From NCBI GenBank assembly GCA_019240755.1, contig JAFAXS010000005.1, positions 1-48,468 of the forward strand: a stretch of 48,468 bases of DNA. Reading direction: 5' to 3'. The notes below the pieces were generated by a model. It worked only from the letters and a program-made list of their open reading frames with translations. It had not been told where the DNA came from and ran no database searches. A program made the translations under genes and the position numbers. Positions 25,001 through 33,411 of this stretch are shown piece by piece (the first letter of the stretch is position 1; every line of letters begins with the position of its first letter). The stretch is from Vulcanimicrobiota bacterium (GTDB taxonomy: Bacteria > Vulcanimicrobiota > Vulcanimicrobiia > Vulcanimicrobiales > Vulcanimicrobiaceae).

Positions 25001-25846
25001 GGATCGCCCTGCTATACGCCGGCGAGTCCGACGACCGGCACGTTCGGCCGTGGGACCACCAACTGCCGGCCGGGGTCGGGGAACATCCTGAATCCGTACT
25101 ATCACATGCAACCGCAGCCGCTCGAAAACGCGGCGGGATGGTACCCGGCGCCGAACATCGGCATCGGGCCGAGCCTCAACTACGGCCCGAACTTCTATCA
25201 GGCACCCTGGGTGTCGAGCCTCATCTTGAACTATCGCCACAACGCGCTGGCGATAACCCCGAGCGTACAGTTCGACACGGGCACGCACTACGGCGAGCCG
25301 ATGGACATCATCGGGCTCGATCCGCGCTCGTGCGCGGCGAACTCGCTGACCTCGAAGGTGCCGGGAGCCGGCATCTCGTTCCCGGCGACGCAATGCAACT
25401 ACACGACCGCGATCGCGCCGGGTGCAACGCCCTACGGCTATCTCTACATCCCGAATCCGCAGACGGGCAGATTCGCAAGCTACGGTCAGTATACGAGCCC
25501 CAACATCCTGGTGGCGAACCTCTCGGCAACCTACGACATCAGCCCGAAGGTACGGCTCCAGGCGACCGCGACGAATCTGTTCCATACGTGCTTCGGCGGT
25601 TCGTCGGAGCCGTGGACGACCGCGTATCCCGCCGGTCGAAACGTCTGCTACTACGTTCCGCAAGGAAATAATCTCGACAACCTCTACGTGTCGAACTTCT
25701 ACAATGGAACGGGCCCGCTCGATAAGAAGGCCAATGGGATCACGCCGCAGCCGTGGCAGCTCCAATCCTACGGACCCGCCAACGGTTTGTTCAACACGAT
25801 CCCGCCGCCGCTGAACTTCTACCTCGGAGCGGAGGTGAAGCTCTAG
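22040..25846 (+). CDS. TonB-dependent outer-membrane receptor with carboxypeptidase-regulatory N-domain
   Basis: A 1268-residue outer-membrane protein. A signal peptide (about 1-30) is followed by a carboxypeptidase regulatory-like beta-sandwich (GTVRDNAGAPVAAAQVQAV and TDDQGHFLF, about 35-120), a plug domain (about 125-260, with PTFIRGQNTYFTGFEYDGIP) and a large Gly/Asn/Tyr-rich beta-barrel ending in EVKL. This architecture is common in Acidobacteriota, Bacteroidota and related groups, where substrates are often carbohydrates or large molecules. The ATG is well placed after AAAGGA. Upstream are a divergent regulator and two hairpins; downstream is a thioredoxin-like protein. The substrate is unknown. 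Confidence 0.88.
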   Translation: MKQERTLRFARAAALLIGLFLFQETWTLAGVTGNIAGTVRDNAGAPVAAAQVQAVSPSQSATAVTDDQGHFLFLALAPDTYTINVAKPGYQSTAFPGNTVFADQTQHLAFVLPKSLKTIARVTSQAGAALVKSGVGGDIYNVNSTQAAAAAPLGGGGSLNSAYSAIASVPGVLVGIGQMGWMQPTFIRGQNTYFTGFEYDGIPVNRAFDNYNTSTESSLGLQELQVYTGGGPASISTSGTSGFINQVIKTGTFPGFGNFHGSLATPTFYHQAAVEAGGSTPDRTFSYYVGLSGYNQAFRLLDNSNGTSLLDAPRPEALYSGGGPQGFGVTALCNPVTGAPPSAYATMSWGNGGCFVGLSGIAGFPGYITDRENIVNFHFGIPRGNGLRDDVQALWSSSALGTYGYDTPSQFGIYPYTLINTGSPYCPNKGGCTGGIYGANAYPYNPGVPWLDSVVYNKPFGTAVATNPGQTSPAINYFFPSSDTNRAPNAPAPFNAGTTLNNDTGIAKLQYTHALSSTAYLRAFAYSFYSDWLINSPEALAFFQGAYDYELDTHTVGGELQFSDQISDKNLLTFTGNYTTANVMRFNNSTIATASPIGYFSGSGASMTCYDPGAPSSSNPGGGKPVPCSPSSYWDTSAGGVVHPTWVSNAAAGPTGFSGPSNATWNTLWSGDVNGSLNTIHPKFASLSLTDQFRPSDHLLFEGGIRFDNYLYALPDSSTPATQYYANVMAKFTCYNVLTHQLLTEPILPSLAPPIPPPPFYVNGDCNTAVNQSEQTTGAKGWVHPNGKTQDGFAAPLFTANSPGSYGLTYWSPRISGTYTISPDTVLRASAGRFVQPPLSASVQYLSASGDDRSVWASSMNLGFFSPFHPIPGISSGQYDMSLEHHIRGTDWSFKLSPFFTDISNWQTQVFIGRGFVTQIPYGQAHNLGAELAVTKGDFTRNGWSGQASVTYTNAVVQFEGLGGAPNQISVLNNAVDYFNALTKAGGGSPCYTPASPTTGTFGRGTTNCRPGSGNILNPYYHMQPQPLENAAGWYPAPNIGIGPSLNYGPNFYQAPWVSSLILNYRHNALAITPSVQFDTGTHYGEPMDIIGLDPRSCAANSLTSKVPGAGISFPATQCNYTTAIAPGATPYGYLYIPNPQTGRFASYGQYTSPNILVANLSATYDISPKVRLQATATNLFHTCFGGSSEPWTTAYPAGRNVCYYVPQGNNLDNLYVSNFYNGTGPLDKKANGITPQPWQLQSYGPANGLFNTIPPPLNFYLGAEVKL

Positions 25847-25883
25847 GCAGAACGCATCGCGCTGAAGAAGCGTCAGCACCGGT

Positions 25884-26948
25884 ATGAAGAGAATGCTTCA
25901 TGTGGCTGCAACGGCGCTTCTTCTGGCGATGAATCCTCTCGCCGGCGCCGCGAGCGCCGCCGGCGATCGCATCCCCTCGTTTGATGGGGGGGCCGCTTGG
26001 ATCAACAGCGCGCCGCTGACGCCCGAAGCGTTGCGCGGTAAAGTCGTGCTCGTGGATTTCTGGGAGTACACCTGCATCAATTGCTTGCGCACGCTGCCCT
26101 ATCTGCGCGAATGGTACCGTCGCTACCATGACCATGGCTTCGTTATCGTCGGAGTGCACACGCCTGAGTTTGAATTCACGCACGATCCGAAGAACGTCGA
26201 GCCGGCGACCAAACGGCTGGGCGTCGTGTGGCCCGTGGTGCTCGACAACCGTATGGCGATTTGGAAACGGTATGAGAACACCGTGTGGCCGCATGAGTAT
26301 CTCTTCGACCCGACCGGACGGCTCGTCGAGAGCGTCCTCGGCGAAGGCGCGTATCAACAGACGGAAGCGAAGATTCAAGCCCTGCTCAAGGCCGCGAACC
26401 CCGGCCTAACGCTTCCGCCGGTGATGCCGCTGTTGCCGCAAGACAGCTACGACAAGCCCGGCGCCGTCTGCTATCCGCAGACGGCGGAGGTTCTGATCGA
26501 GCACGGCGCGGTGCGCAACGTGCCGGGCGGGAGCGCTACCGGCCAAGACGCCAACTTCGCATACGAATCGTCGAATCCGCAAGACGGCGCCGTCTATCTC
26601 CAGGGCTACTGGCGACTCACGCCCGGCGCCGCGATCTCGGCCGAGAGCGACGGTCACTTATGGCTGCGGTATCACGCGATCCAGCTTATGGCGGTGTTGC
26701 GTCCCGAGGAGGGTCGCGCCGTTCGCGTGGACGTGCAGCAGGACGGCCATCCAATTTCGAAGGCGGACGCGGGAACGGATCTGCGCTACGATGCGGCGCA
26801 GCGCTCCTACGTGCTCGTCGATCAGCCGCGCGCGTACGACCTGCTGATGAATGCGCGCTTCGGCAATCACACGCTGGAACTATCGCCCAAAGGCGGAGGC
26901 GTCGGCGTTTACGACATCGCCTTCGAGTCGTGCGAAATTCCAAAGTGA
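25884..26948 (+). CDS. Exported thioredoxin-like (TlpA/DipZ-type) protein
   Basis: A 354-residue protein with a signal peptide (residues 1 to about 25) and a thioredoxin-fold domain (about 30-180) carrying the redox motif C64-I-N-C67 in WEYTCINCLRT, as in the soluble half of DipZ. The remaining half (about 190-350) is a beta-rich domain like that C-terminal to thioredoxin in DipZ proteins. It would act as a periplasmic thiol reductant. It begins 37 bases after the TonB-receptor gene and is probably cotranscribed. Its 3' end overlaps the convergent hemL-like gene by 40 bases. The membrane electron donor CcdA is not encoded nearby. Confidence 0.87.
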   Translation: MKRMLHVAATALLLAMNPLAGAASAAGDRIPSFDGGAAWINSAPLTPEALRGKVVLVDFWEYTCINCLRTLPYLREWYRRYHDHGFVIVGVHTPEFEFTHDPKNVEPATKRLGVVWPVVLDNRMAIWKRYENTVWPHEYLFDPTGRLVESVLGEGAYQQTEAKIQALLKAANPGLTLPPVMPLLPQDSYDKPGAVCYPQTAEVLIEHGAVRNVPGGSATGQDANFAYESSNPQDGAVYLQGYWRLTPGAAISAESDGHLWLRYHAIQLMAVLRPEEGRAVRVDVQQDGHPISKADAGTDLRYDAAQRSYVLVDQPRAYDLLMNARFGNHTLELSPKGGGVGVYDIAFESCEIPK

Positions 26949-28180
26949 GCCGCCGCTAGCGTCGCATCGACGTCTTCGACGCTGTGAGCCGTCGAGAGAA
27001 ACATCACCTCGTTCTGCGACGGGGGAAGGAGAACGCCGCGATGCAGCATCGCGTGACAGTAGCCGGCGTAGGCGCTCGTGTCGGCGCGCCGCACGTCATC
27101 GAAGTTACGGCTCGGCGCGCCCGCGCGAAACTTGAAGTCCACGACCGATTCGTCCTGGACCACCGCATAGGGAAGCCCGTGCTGCGACAGGATCGCGCGT
27201 AAGCCTTCGGCAAGGCGCGCCGCCAGCGTCTTCACGTCTGCATAGTACTGCGGATTACTTTCGAGCAGGTCGAGAACGCGGTGCGCCATCGCCACGCAGA
27301 ACGGATTGCCGCCGTGCGTCCCGCCGGTGAACGCGGCACCTTGGGGCGCGAGCGCCGACATCACGCCGGCCCTTCCGCCGAACGCCGCGATCGGCACCCC
27401 GCCGCCCATGATTTTTCCGAGCGCGGTGAGATCCGGGACGACGCGCAGTCGTCGCTGCGCGCCGCCGAGCCCGAACCGCAGCCACGTGACGACTTCGTCG
27501 AATATCAACACGGCGCCCCAGCGGCTCGCGCGCTCGCGCAATCCCTCCAGGAAGCCCGGCTCCGGCAAAACAAGCCCCATGTTCGCGGCGATCGGCTCGA
27601 CGAGGATCGCCGCAAGGTCGTGCGTGCGCGTGCTGACGGCGTCGTCGACCGAACGCAGATCGTTGTAACGGGCGACGAGCACGTCGCGCCGTACGCCCGA
27701 CGGGATGCCGCCGGCGCCGTCTCCCGCCGAAGCGCCCGCGTCTATGAGCGCGGCATCGAAGTGGCCGTGGTAGTTTCCGGCAAACTTGAGAACCGCGTCG
27801 CGGCGGGTGAACGCTCGCGCGACTCGCACCGCGCTCATCATCGCTTCGGTTCCGGTGCTGACGAAGCGCAAACGCTCCATCGAGGGTAGATGCTCGCGAA
27901 TCCGGCGCGCTAGGCGAACTTCGTCCCGATGCGTCGTGCCCCACACGAACCCGGCGGCGGCGCGCGCGTCTAAATCGCGCGTCAACGCGGGATGCGTATG
28001 CCCGAAGAACAAGGGTCCGTACGCCATCACGTAGTCAATGTAGCGGCGCCCCGCTTCGTCGTACGCATAGGCGCCCGACGCGCCGCCTTGAACGAACATC
28101 GGACCGCCGACCGCCCACCCGGAGCGAACCGGGGAATCGCATCCTCCGGCCAAGAACTCCGTCGCGCGTTCCACCTGCAT
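26909..28180 (-). CDS. hemL: Glutamate-1-semialdehyde 2,1-aminomutase
   Basis: A 423-residue class III PLP enzyme. The N-terminal GGCDSPVRS and YVMAYGPLFFGHTHP are the HemL signatures, STGTEAMMSAVRVAR at 108-122 binds cofactor phosphate, and the PLP lysine is K256 in LGKIMGGG. The enzyme converts glutamate-1-semialdehyde to 5-aminolevulinate, the C5 route to tetrapyrroles. HemA is not in the window. Some HemL relatives serve in secondary metabolism and this one stands alone, so a non-heme role is possible. ATG 28180 is divergent from the Mrp-like gene by 35 bases. Confidence 0.85.
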   Translation of the reverse strand: MQVERATEFLAGGCDSPVRSGWAVGGPMFVQGGASGAYAYDEAGRRYIDYVMAYGPLFFGHTHPALTRDLDARAAAGFVWGTTHRDEVRLARRIREHLPSMERLRFVSTGTEAMMSAVRVARAFTRRDAVLKFAGNYHGHFDAALIDAGASAGDGAGGIPSGVRRDVLVARYNDLRSVDDAVSTRTHDLAAILVEPIAANMGLVLPEPGFLEGLRERASRWGAVLIFDEVVTWLRFGLGGAQRRLRVVPDLTALGKIMGGGVPIAAFGGRAGVMSALAPQGAAFTGGTHGGNPFCVAMAHRVLDLLESNPQYYADVKTLAARLAEGLRAILSQHGLPYAVVQDESVVDFKFRAGAPSRNFDDVRRADTSAYAGYCHAMLHRGVLLPPSQNEVMFLSTAHSVEDVDATLAAAHFGISHDSKAMS

Positions 28181-28215
28181 ACTCCGGCGCGCTTCGCAGG
28201 TTCAACGAAGAAGCC

Positions 28216-29307
28216 ATGCCCAACACGCACGCCGAGATCACGGCGCAGACAAAGATCGACGAGCTCGTTGCGGACTTTCCGCTCGCGGCTGAGGTGTTGC
28301 GCGCCTTCGGACTCGGCTGCAGCGGCTGCGGCGTGAGTAAGTACGAGACGATCGAGCAGGGCGCGGCCGCGCACGGCTTGCAGGTAGCGCCGATTTTGCG
28401 CACCCTCACGCAAGCGCGCAGCACGGGCACCGTGCCGCCAATTGACGAAGCGGACCGGCTGCCGCAACGACGCGCTCCCGGCGCCTTCTCGGGGCGCGCG
28501 TCGATCGCGCACGCGATTCCGATCATGTCGGGGAAGGGCGGCGTCGGGAAGTCGCTGGTGACGGCGCTGCTGGCCATCGGATTGCGCCGCAAACATTATC
28601 GGGTCGGAATTCTCGACGCCGACATCACGGGGCCGTCCATTCCCAAACTGTTCGGACTGCAAGAACCGCTCGCGATTTCTGCGGATCCGCACAAGACGAC
28701 GCCACAAGGCCAACCGCAACCGCTGATCACGCCGGCGGTCTCGCGCAGCGCGATCGAAATCGTCAGCGCCAATCTGCTCACCGATAAAGAGGATACGGCC
28801 ATGATCTGGCGCGGCCCGATCGTCGCCGGCGTCATTCGGCAGTTTTACGAACAGGTGCTCTGGAGCGACTTGGATTTCTTGCTCGTCGATCTGCCGCCGG
28901 GCACGTCGGACGCTCCGCTGACGGTCGTGCAGTCGCTCCCCATCGAGGGCGTCGTTTTGGTGACGATGCCGCAAGCGCTGGCGACGATGATCGTGCGTAA
29001 GGCCGCCAACTTGGTGCATCAGTTGCACAAGCCGGTCTTGGGGATTGTCGAGAACATGTCGTACTTCGTGGCCCCCGACACCGGACGGCGCTACGACATC
29101 TTCGGGCCATCGTATGCGCAGCGGGTCGCCGAGCTGGCGCAAGCGCCGGTGCTGGCGCGATTGCCGATCGAGCCGCGAAACGCCCTGCTCGCCGACGAAG
29201 GCAGGATCGAAGAAGTCGAAGACGCGACGCCCGATCGCTTGGCGGAGGCGCTCGTTGCGGAGCTCGCCGCGCGGCCGAAGCACAAAGAAACGATCTCGAT
29301 CGTCTAG
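28216..29307 (+). CDS. Mrp/NBP35-type P-loop ATPase fused to DUF1858 domain
   Basis: A 363-residue protein. Residues 10-65 are a DUF1858/ScdA-N-like domain with the cysteine pair C35-S-G-C38 in GLGCSGCG. Residues 95-350 are an Mrp-type deviant P-loop ATPase (GKGGVGKS at 106-113, DADITGPSIPKLFG at 134-147, DLPPGTSD at 225-232), the family that carries Fe-S clusters to apoproteins. The cysteine pair normally in the ENMSYF region is replaced: residues 286-289 read APDT. The only CxxC is thus in the fused domain. The MIP18-type domain found in some Mrp proteins is absent. Cytoplasmic Fe-S assembly is the likely role. Confidence 0.87.
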   Translation: MPNTHAEITAQTKIDELVADFPLAAEVLRAFGLGCSGCGVSKYETIEQGAAAHGLQVAPILRTLTQARSTGTVPPIDEADRLPQRRAPGAFSGRASIAHAIPIMSGKGGVGKSLVTALLAIGLRRKHYRVGILDADITGPSIPKLFGLQEPLAISADPHKTTPQGQPQPLITPAVSRSAIEIVSANLLTDKEDTAMIWRGPIVAGVIRQFYEQVLWSDLDFLLVDLPPGTSDAPLTVVQSLPIEGVVLVTMPQALATMIVRKAANLVHQLHKPVLGIVENMSYFVAPDTGRRYDIFGPSYAQRVAELAQAPVLARLPIEPRNALLADEGRIEEVEDATPDRLAEALVAELAARPKHKETISIV

Positions 29308-29335
29308 GGAACCTCTTAGTGGGTAGAACCGACGA

Positions 29336-29611
29336 ATGGCTACTCGTCGCTGGTCCAAAGGCGTCACTCGAAACAGCAACGCGCTCGATCTCGACCCCGA
29401 TGTCTTCACCCAAGACGATCCGCGAGCGATTGCGCGGTCGCTTAAGCGATCGGCGGAGCGCAGCACGCGGCGAAAGAGCTCACCCTATCGCTCGGCAATG
29501 TCGATGCTCACGTTCTACATCAACCGTGCCGGCAAGAATCTTCCGAAGAAGCAACTCCGGGTACTCGAACAAGCGAAGGACGCATTGCGGGCCGAGTACG
29601 GTCGCCGCTGA
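29336..29611 (+). CDS. DUF3175 family protein
   Basis: A 91-residue basic protein matching the DUF3175 pattern: RRWSKGVTRNSNALDLDPDV, then DPRAIARSLKRSAE and SAMSMLTFYINRAGKNL. The function is unknown in the family; its basic charge suggests nucleic-acid contact. The ATG at 29336 lies 28 bases after the Mrp-like gene and the stop touches the GTG of the M48 protease (TGA-GTG), so the three may form one transcript. Confidence 0.85.
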   Translation: MATRRWSKGVTRNSNALDLDPDVFTQDDPRAIARSLKRSAERSTRRKSSPYRSAMSMLTFYINRAGKNLPKKQLRVLEQAKDALRAEYGRR

Positions 29612-30817
29612 GTGAAGCTGCGGAAGCTTCTCGCGGGCGTGGGCGCCGGCGTCGCCGCGGGGTATGCCGCCATGCGCGCGATCGAAGCGATCGGCGAGTG
29701 GCGCAGTCCCGCACCGTCACGTCCACGTGATGCCAAAGCATATGCGCGCGCTCGCCGCGCACTCGAAGTCGCAGCAACCGTTCGCGGCCTCGTGGCGACG
29801 CCGGCGTTTGCCTATGGGCCGGCGGGTGCGGCACTCGACCGCGCGAGCGTCCGCGTTCCGGCGGCATTGCGTCCGGCACTCTTCGGCGGCGTGTTTTCGT
29901 TGGCCGTTGCGCTCGCCGACCTGCCGGTCGCGTTCGTGGAAGAGCACGCGCTGGAACGCCGCTACGGACTGACGGATCAAACGCGCTCGAGCTGGCTGAG
30001 CGATTACGCGAAGAGCACGCTGGTGGCGACGGTGATGGCGAGCATCGTCGCGACGCTGTTCGGCGCGGCGGTGCGGCGAACACCGCGGTGCTGGCCGTGG
30101 CTCGCGAGCGCGGGAGCGTTTCCTCTTTTCGTGTTCGGCAATCTGATCGTGCCGATTTATATCATGCCCTTATTCAACGCGTTTACGCCCGTGGAAGGGC
30201 CGCTCGAGAAACGCCTGCGCGCCTTGGCCGGCCGGTACGGCGTCGGCGATGCGGCGATTCTGCGCATGGACATGAGCCGTCAGACGCGCAAGGCCAACGC
30301 GTTCGTCACGGGCATCGGCGCGACGCACCGCATCGTGGTGGGCGACACGCTGGCCGACGCATTTCCGGAGGACGAAACGGAGTTCGTCGTCGCGCACGAG
30401 CTCGGCCACTATATCCACCGCGACACGTGGCGGCTGATCGGACTCGGGGAGGTGCTCGCCACGACGCTCTTTTTGGTGGCGAACGGCGCCGTTTCGCGCA
30501 ACGATCGCGACGCGCTGCGGGACCGTCCGCTCCTGCTATTGCGGATTTACGCCGTCATGCTGCTCGCATCGCAAGCGCTGCGGCCGCTGCTCTTTGCATT
30601 CTCGCGCTCGCGCGAGTGGGCGGCGGACCGCTTCGCCGTCGCGGCGACGCAGAATGCGGCCGCCGGCGCCGCCGCATTTGCGCGGCTGCGCGACCAGAAC
30701 TTGGCCGACGACGATCCTCCGCGGTGGTACGAAACGCTCTTTGGCTCACATCCGTCGCTGCGCGCGCGCATCGCGGCGCTGGAGCACGCCGGAACGCCGC
30801 TACGGCAGGATCGCTGA
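29612..30817 (+). CDS. M48-family membrane zinc protease (Ste24/HtpX-like)
   Basis: A 401-residue integral membrane protease. The zinc motif is H262-E-L-G-H266 in VVAHELGHYIH and the third ligand is the glutamate in SREWAADRFA about 60 residues later. Hydrophobic helices lie at about 92-110, 135-150, 165-190, and on either side of the HExxH region, as in CAAX-type Ste24 proteases. It probably degrades or trims membrane proteins. The GTG at 29612 directly follows the stop of DUF3175. The last 18 bases overlap the convergent folate gene. Confidence 0.88.
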   Translation: MKLRKLLAGVGAGVAAGYAAMRAIEAIGEWRSPAPSRPRDAKAYARARRALEVAATVRGLVATPAFAYGPAGAALDRASVRVPAALRPALFGGVFSLAVALADLPVAFVEEHALERRYGLTDQTRSSWLSDYAKSTLVATVMASIVATLFGAAVRRTPRCWPWLASAGAFPLFVFGNLIVPIYIMPLFNAFTPVEGPLEKRLRALAGRYGVGDAAILRMDMSRQTRKANAFVTGIGATHRIVVGDTLADAFPEDETEFVVAHELGHYIHRDTWRLIGLGEVLATTLFLVANGAVSRNDRDALRDRPLLLLRIYAVMLLASQALRPLLFAFSRSREWAADRFAVAATQNAAAGAAAFARLRDQNLADDDPPRWYETLFGSHPSLRARIAALEHAGTPLRQDR

Positions 30818-32245
30818 CGGGCGCGTGCGCAGCCACGTCGCGATGTCGGTCTTCGGCGTCACGTGCGATCCCGTCGCCAGCTCCGCGCGCAGTTCGCCGA
30901 AGAGTCCGAAGCCCTCGGCGAAGGCGTCGTGTTTGTGAATGGACTCCTCGTTGATTTGACTGGCGAAGACGAACGTCGAGTCGTCCAGGTCGGCGTAGAC
31001 GTCGAGCGCGCGCGCCAGAATGCCGCGCACCACGTCTTCGACGAAACGCGGGTTATGGTGCGCCTTGTTGACCACGAAAAACTCGTCGGGGCGCTTCAAC
31101 AGGTCGTACGTCTCGCTCGACATCGAGTTCTCGACGATTTCGACCAGATCTTCCGCGCGAATCGCCTCCGCATGGCGTTCGTCCGCGCCTAAGAGAATCA
31201 CGCCGCGGCCGCGCTGATTGTGCGTCGCGACGGGCAACGCATCGAGCGCGCGCGTCGCGTCCTTCTCGCTGAAGCCCGCCTCGCCCAACTGGCGCATCGC
31301 GTGTTCCCGCACCATCGCCTGCGCGCAGGGACAAGCCGTCATGCCTTCCGCTTCGACGCCGACGATCCGGCGCGTGCCGCCGGCGTCCGCGTGCGCGATC
31401 CCGACGAGCGTGTAGGTCTCTTCGCCACGCCTGCCGCTCACCGGCGTCCAGCGCTCCAGACCGAAATCCGCGCGTAGCCGCACGTCGGCGCAGACGGCGC
31501 GTTGGCTGCGAACGATTTCGGTCGCGATCGCCTCCGCCAGCCGTTCGACGCGCGCTGGCTGCGCATCGCGCGACAGCACGTCGAGCGTTGCCTCTTCCAG
31601 GATTTCGGCGAATCGCGACATGTGGACGCCCGCCTTATCCGGCGCCAAGTCGGCGACCATCGCGAACTCACCGTTGTACGCGCGCGGTTTTCCGTCGATC
31701 TCCAGGTGCACGACGCGCCGCACGCCGGAGACGCCGGCCCGTTCCAACGAGAGACGCACCTCGGGTTCTTCCGACTGCCGATCGGTGTCGAAGCGCAATG
31801 CGCGCTCGCGCCGGCGAACGCTGCCGTTGCTCGGCGGCAGGGCGAGCTCGGGAGCAATTTCCGCGAGTGGTGCGGCGTTGTAAGGCCGCACGTCGAGGTG
31901 CGGCTCGACGATGGTCCCGTCGACCGCCAACAAATCCACGTCGATGGGTCGCGGCGCGAGCCGCTTCGTTCCCCGCGCACGCCCGACGGCCAACTCAACC
32001 TCGCGCGCGTAGCGCTTGAACTCGTCCGGCGTGAGCTCGGTACGCAAAGCAGCGGCCACGTTCAAGTACGCCGGGCCTTCCGCGCCGTGGGCGGCCTCGG
32101 ACTCATAAAACGATGAAACGGCCACGATCGTCGCCCGCGCGCGCAACCGCTGCAGCGCCGCCAGAATATTGCTCTGGCGATCGCCGAGGTTCGAACCGAT
32201 CCCGATGTGGAGGTGGTGCACGCACGCATGCTTCGCGGTGCCCAC
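30800..32245 (-). CDS. Bifunctional FolK-FolE2: HPPK fused to type IB GTP cyclohydrolase
   Basis: A 481-residue two-enzyme fusion. Residues 11 to about 150 are 6-hydroxymethyl-7,8-dihydropterin pyrophosphokinase (GIGSNLGDR at 15-23, FYESEA near 47, PRPIDVDLL at 98-106). Residues about 160-481 are a FolE2/MptA-type GTP cyclohydrolase IB (GVHMSRF at 206-212, ACPCAQ at 304-309, THNQRG near 340, HHNPRFVEDV near 395). One protein would thus carry the first ring-opening step and the pyrophosphorylation step of folate synthesis. FolB and FolP are not adjacent. The GTG at 32245 is uncertain: another GTG shortly downstream (before HHLHIGIG) is also reasonable. Confidence 0.9.
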   Translation of the reverse strand: MGTAKHACVHHLHIGIGSNLGDRQSNILAALQRLRARATIVAVSSFYESEAAHGAEGPAYLNVAAALRTELTPDEFKRYAREVELAVGRARGTKRLAPRPIDVDLLAVDGTIVEPHLDVRPYNAAPLAEIAPELALPPSNGSVRRRERALRFDTDRQSEEPEVRLSLERAGVSGVRRVVHLEIDGKPRAYNGEFAMVADLAPDKAGVHMSRFAEILEEATLDVLSRDAQPARVERLAEAIATEIVRSQRAVCADVRLRADFGLERWTPVSGRRGEETYTLVGIAHADAGGTRRIVGVEAEGMTACPCAQAMVREHAMRQLGEAGFSEKDATRALDALPVATHNQRGRGVILLGADERHAEAIRAEDLVEIVENSMSSETYDLLKRPDEFFVVNKAHHNPRFVEDVVRGILARALDVYADLDDSTFVFASQINEESIHKHDAFAEGFGLFGELRAELATGSHVTPKTDIATWLRTRPSAILP

Positions 32246-32305
32246 GTGCGGCGCCCCGCACGGCGCGCGGAATGGGAATTTGAGAGGGCCGAGCGTAACC
32301 GTGCA

Positions 32306-33409
32306 ATGACGATGGCAAGCGACGCGCTCTATCCGTACCTCCTCGATCCCAAGCTCACGACGCAGGTGTGGGGAGGTGACGAGCTGGTCAAACTGTACGG
32401 TAAGAACGGCGATCCGAACGCGCGTCTCGGGGAATCGTGGGAATGCTGGGATGAGGATCGGGTTCGCAACGGGCCGCTGAGCGGCTCGACCGTTGCAGAG
32501 TTGCGCGCGCGACTAGCCGCGCGGCTGCTCGGCGACGTCGACTCGTCGCGAATCTTCCCCGTGCTCACGAAGATCATCACCGCGCACGACTGGCTCTCGG
32601 TGCAAGTGCACCCCGACGACGCGTACGCCCAGCGCGTCGAGCATCAGCCGTTCGGCAAGACGGAATGCTGGTACGTCCTGGCCGCGCAGCCCGATGCGGA
32701 AATCGTCTACGGCTGGAACCGGGACACGTCGCGCGACGAGTACGAAGCTCGTGTGGCGGACGGAACTCTCGGCGAGTTGCTGCGCAAGATTTCGGTGAAG
32801 GAAGGCGACACCGTGTACATTCCCCACGGCTTGGTCCATGCGATCGGGCCCGGGGTGACCGTCTTCGAGACGCAGCAGGCCTCCGACCTTACGTACCGGA
32901 TGTTCGACTACAACCGGCTCGGGCTTGACGGCAAACCGCGCCAACTGCACGTCGAGAAAGCCGCCGACGTGCTGGACTACGCGCAGACGACGAGCGGGAC
33001 GCTGCGCCAGATCGAATACAACTTCGAAGGGCTCGACCGAACCGCACTGATTGCGGACGAGAATTTCATCGTCGAGCGAGTGACCGCCGTTGCCGAACCG
33101 GCGACGATGGCGACGTCGGACCGCCCGTTGATTTTGATGACGCTGGACCACGCGATGGATGTGAGCGCGGCTGGCGGAAGCGCGGTTCTGGAGCGCTATC
33201 AGACCGCACTGATCCCGGCCGCGGCGGGGCGCTGCACGGTGGCATCGCGCGGACCCAACGCCCCGTTTATGTACGTGACGCCGCCTGCGAACGACCATCA
33301 ACTGCCGGCGCGACTGCTGGCCGCCGGCGTCGCGCAGGCCGATGTGGACGCCTTCATGGCACAATTCCGCAGCGGCGATGCATCCGAGCTCGAGCGCGCC
33401 CCGTTGTAG
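32306..33409 (+). CDS. manA: Class I mannose-6-phosphate isomerase
   Basis: A 367-residue type I phosphomannose isomerase that interconverts fructose-6-P and mannose-6-P. Zinc ligand motifs are visible: [20 protein letters not shown] and [12 protein letters not shown]. The start [15 protein letters not shown] at 32306 avoids overlap with the divergent FolK-FolE2 gene; longer frames upstream are antisense to that gene. It supplies mannose for glycans. The msrA gene begins 2 bases after its stop, so they are likely cotranscribed. Confidence 0.9.
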   Translation: MTMASDALYPYLLDPKLTTQVWGGDELVKLYGKNGDPNARLGESWECWDEDRVRNGPLSGSTVAELRARLAARLLGDVDSSRIFPVLTKIITAHDWLSVQVHPDDAYAQRVEHQPFGKTECWYVLAAQPDAEIVYGWNRDTSRDEYEARVADGTLGELLRKISVKEGDTVYIPHGLVHAIGPGVTVFETQQASDLTYRMFDYNRLGLDGKPRQLHVEKAADVLDYAQTTSGTLRQIEYNFEGLDRTALIADENFIVERVTAVAEPATMATSDRPLILMTLDHAMDVSAAGGSAVLERYQTALIPAAAGRCTVASRGPNAPFMYVTPPANDHQLPARLLAAGVAQADVDAFMAQFRSGDASELERAPL

Positions 33410-33411
33410 TA

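Noticed and set aside
23081-25879. Long minus-strand frames inside the TonB receptor gene
   Set aside because: Arg/Val-rich composition without domains, as expected for antisense frames of GC-rich genes; the plus-strand receptor has clear plug and barrel features.
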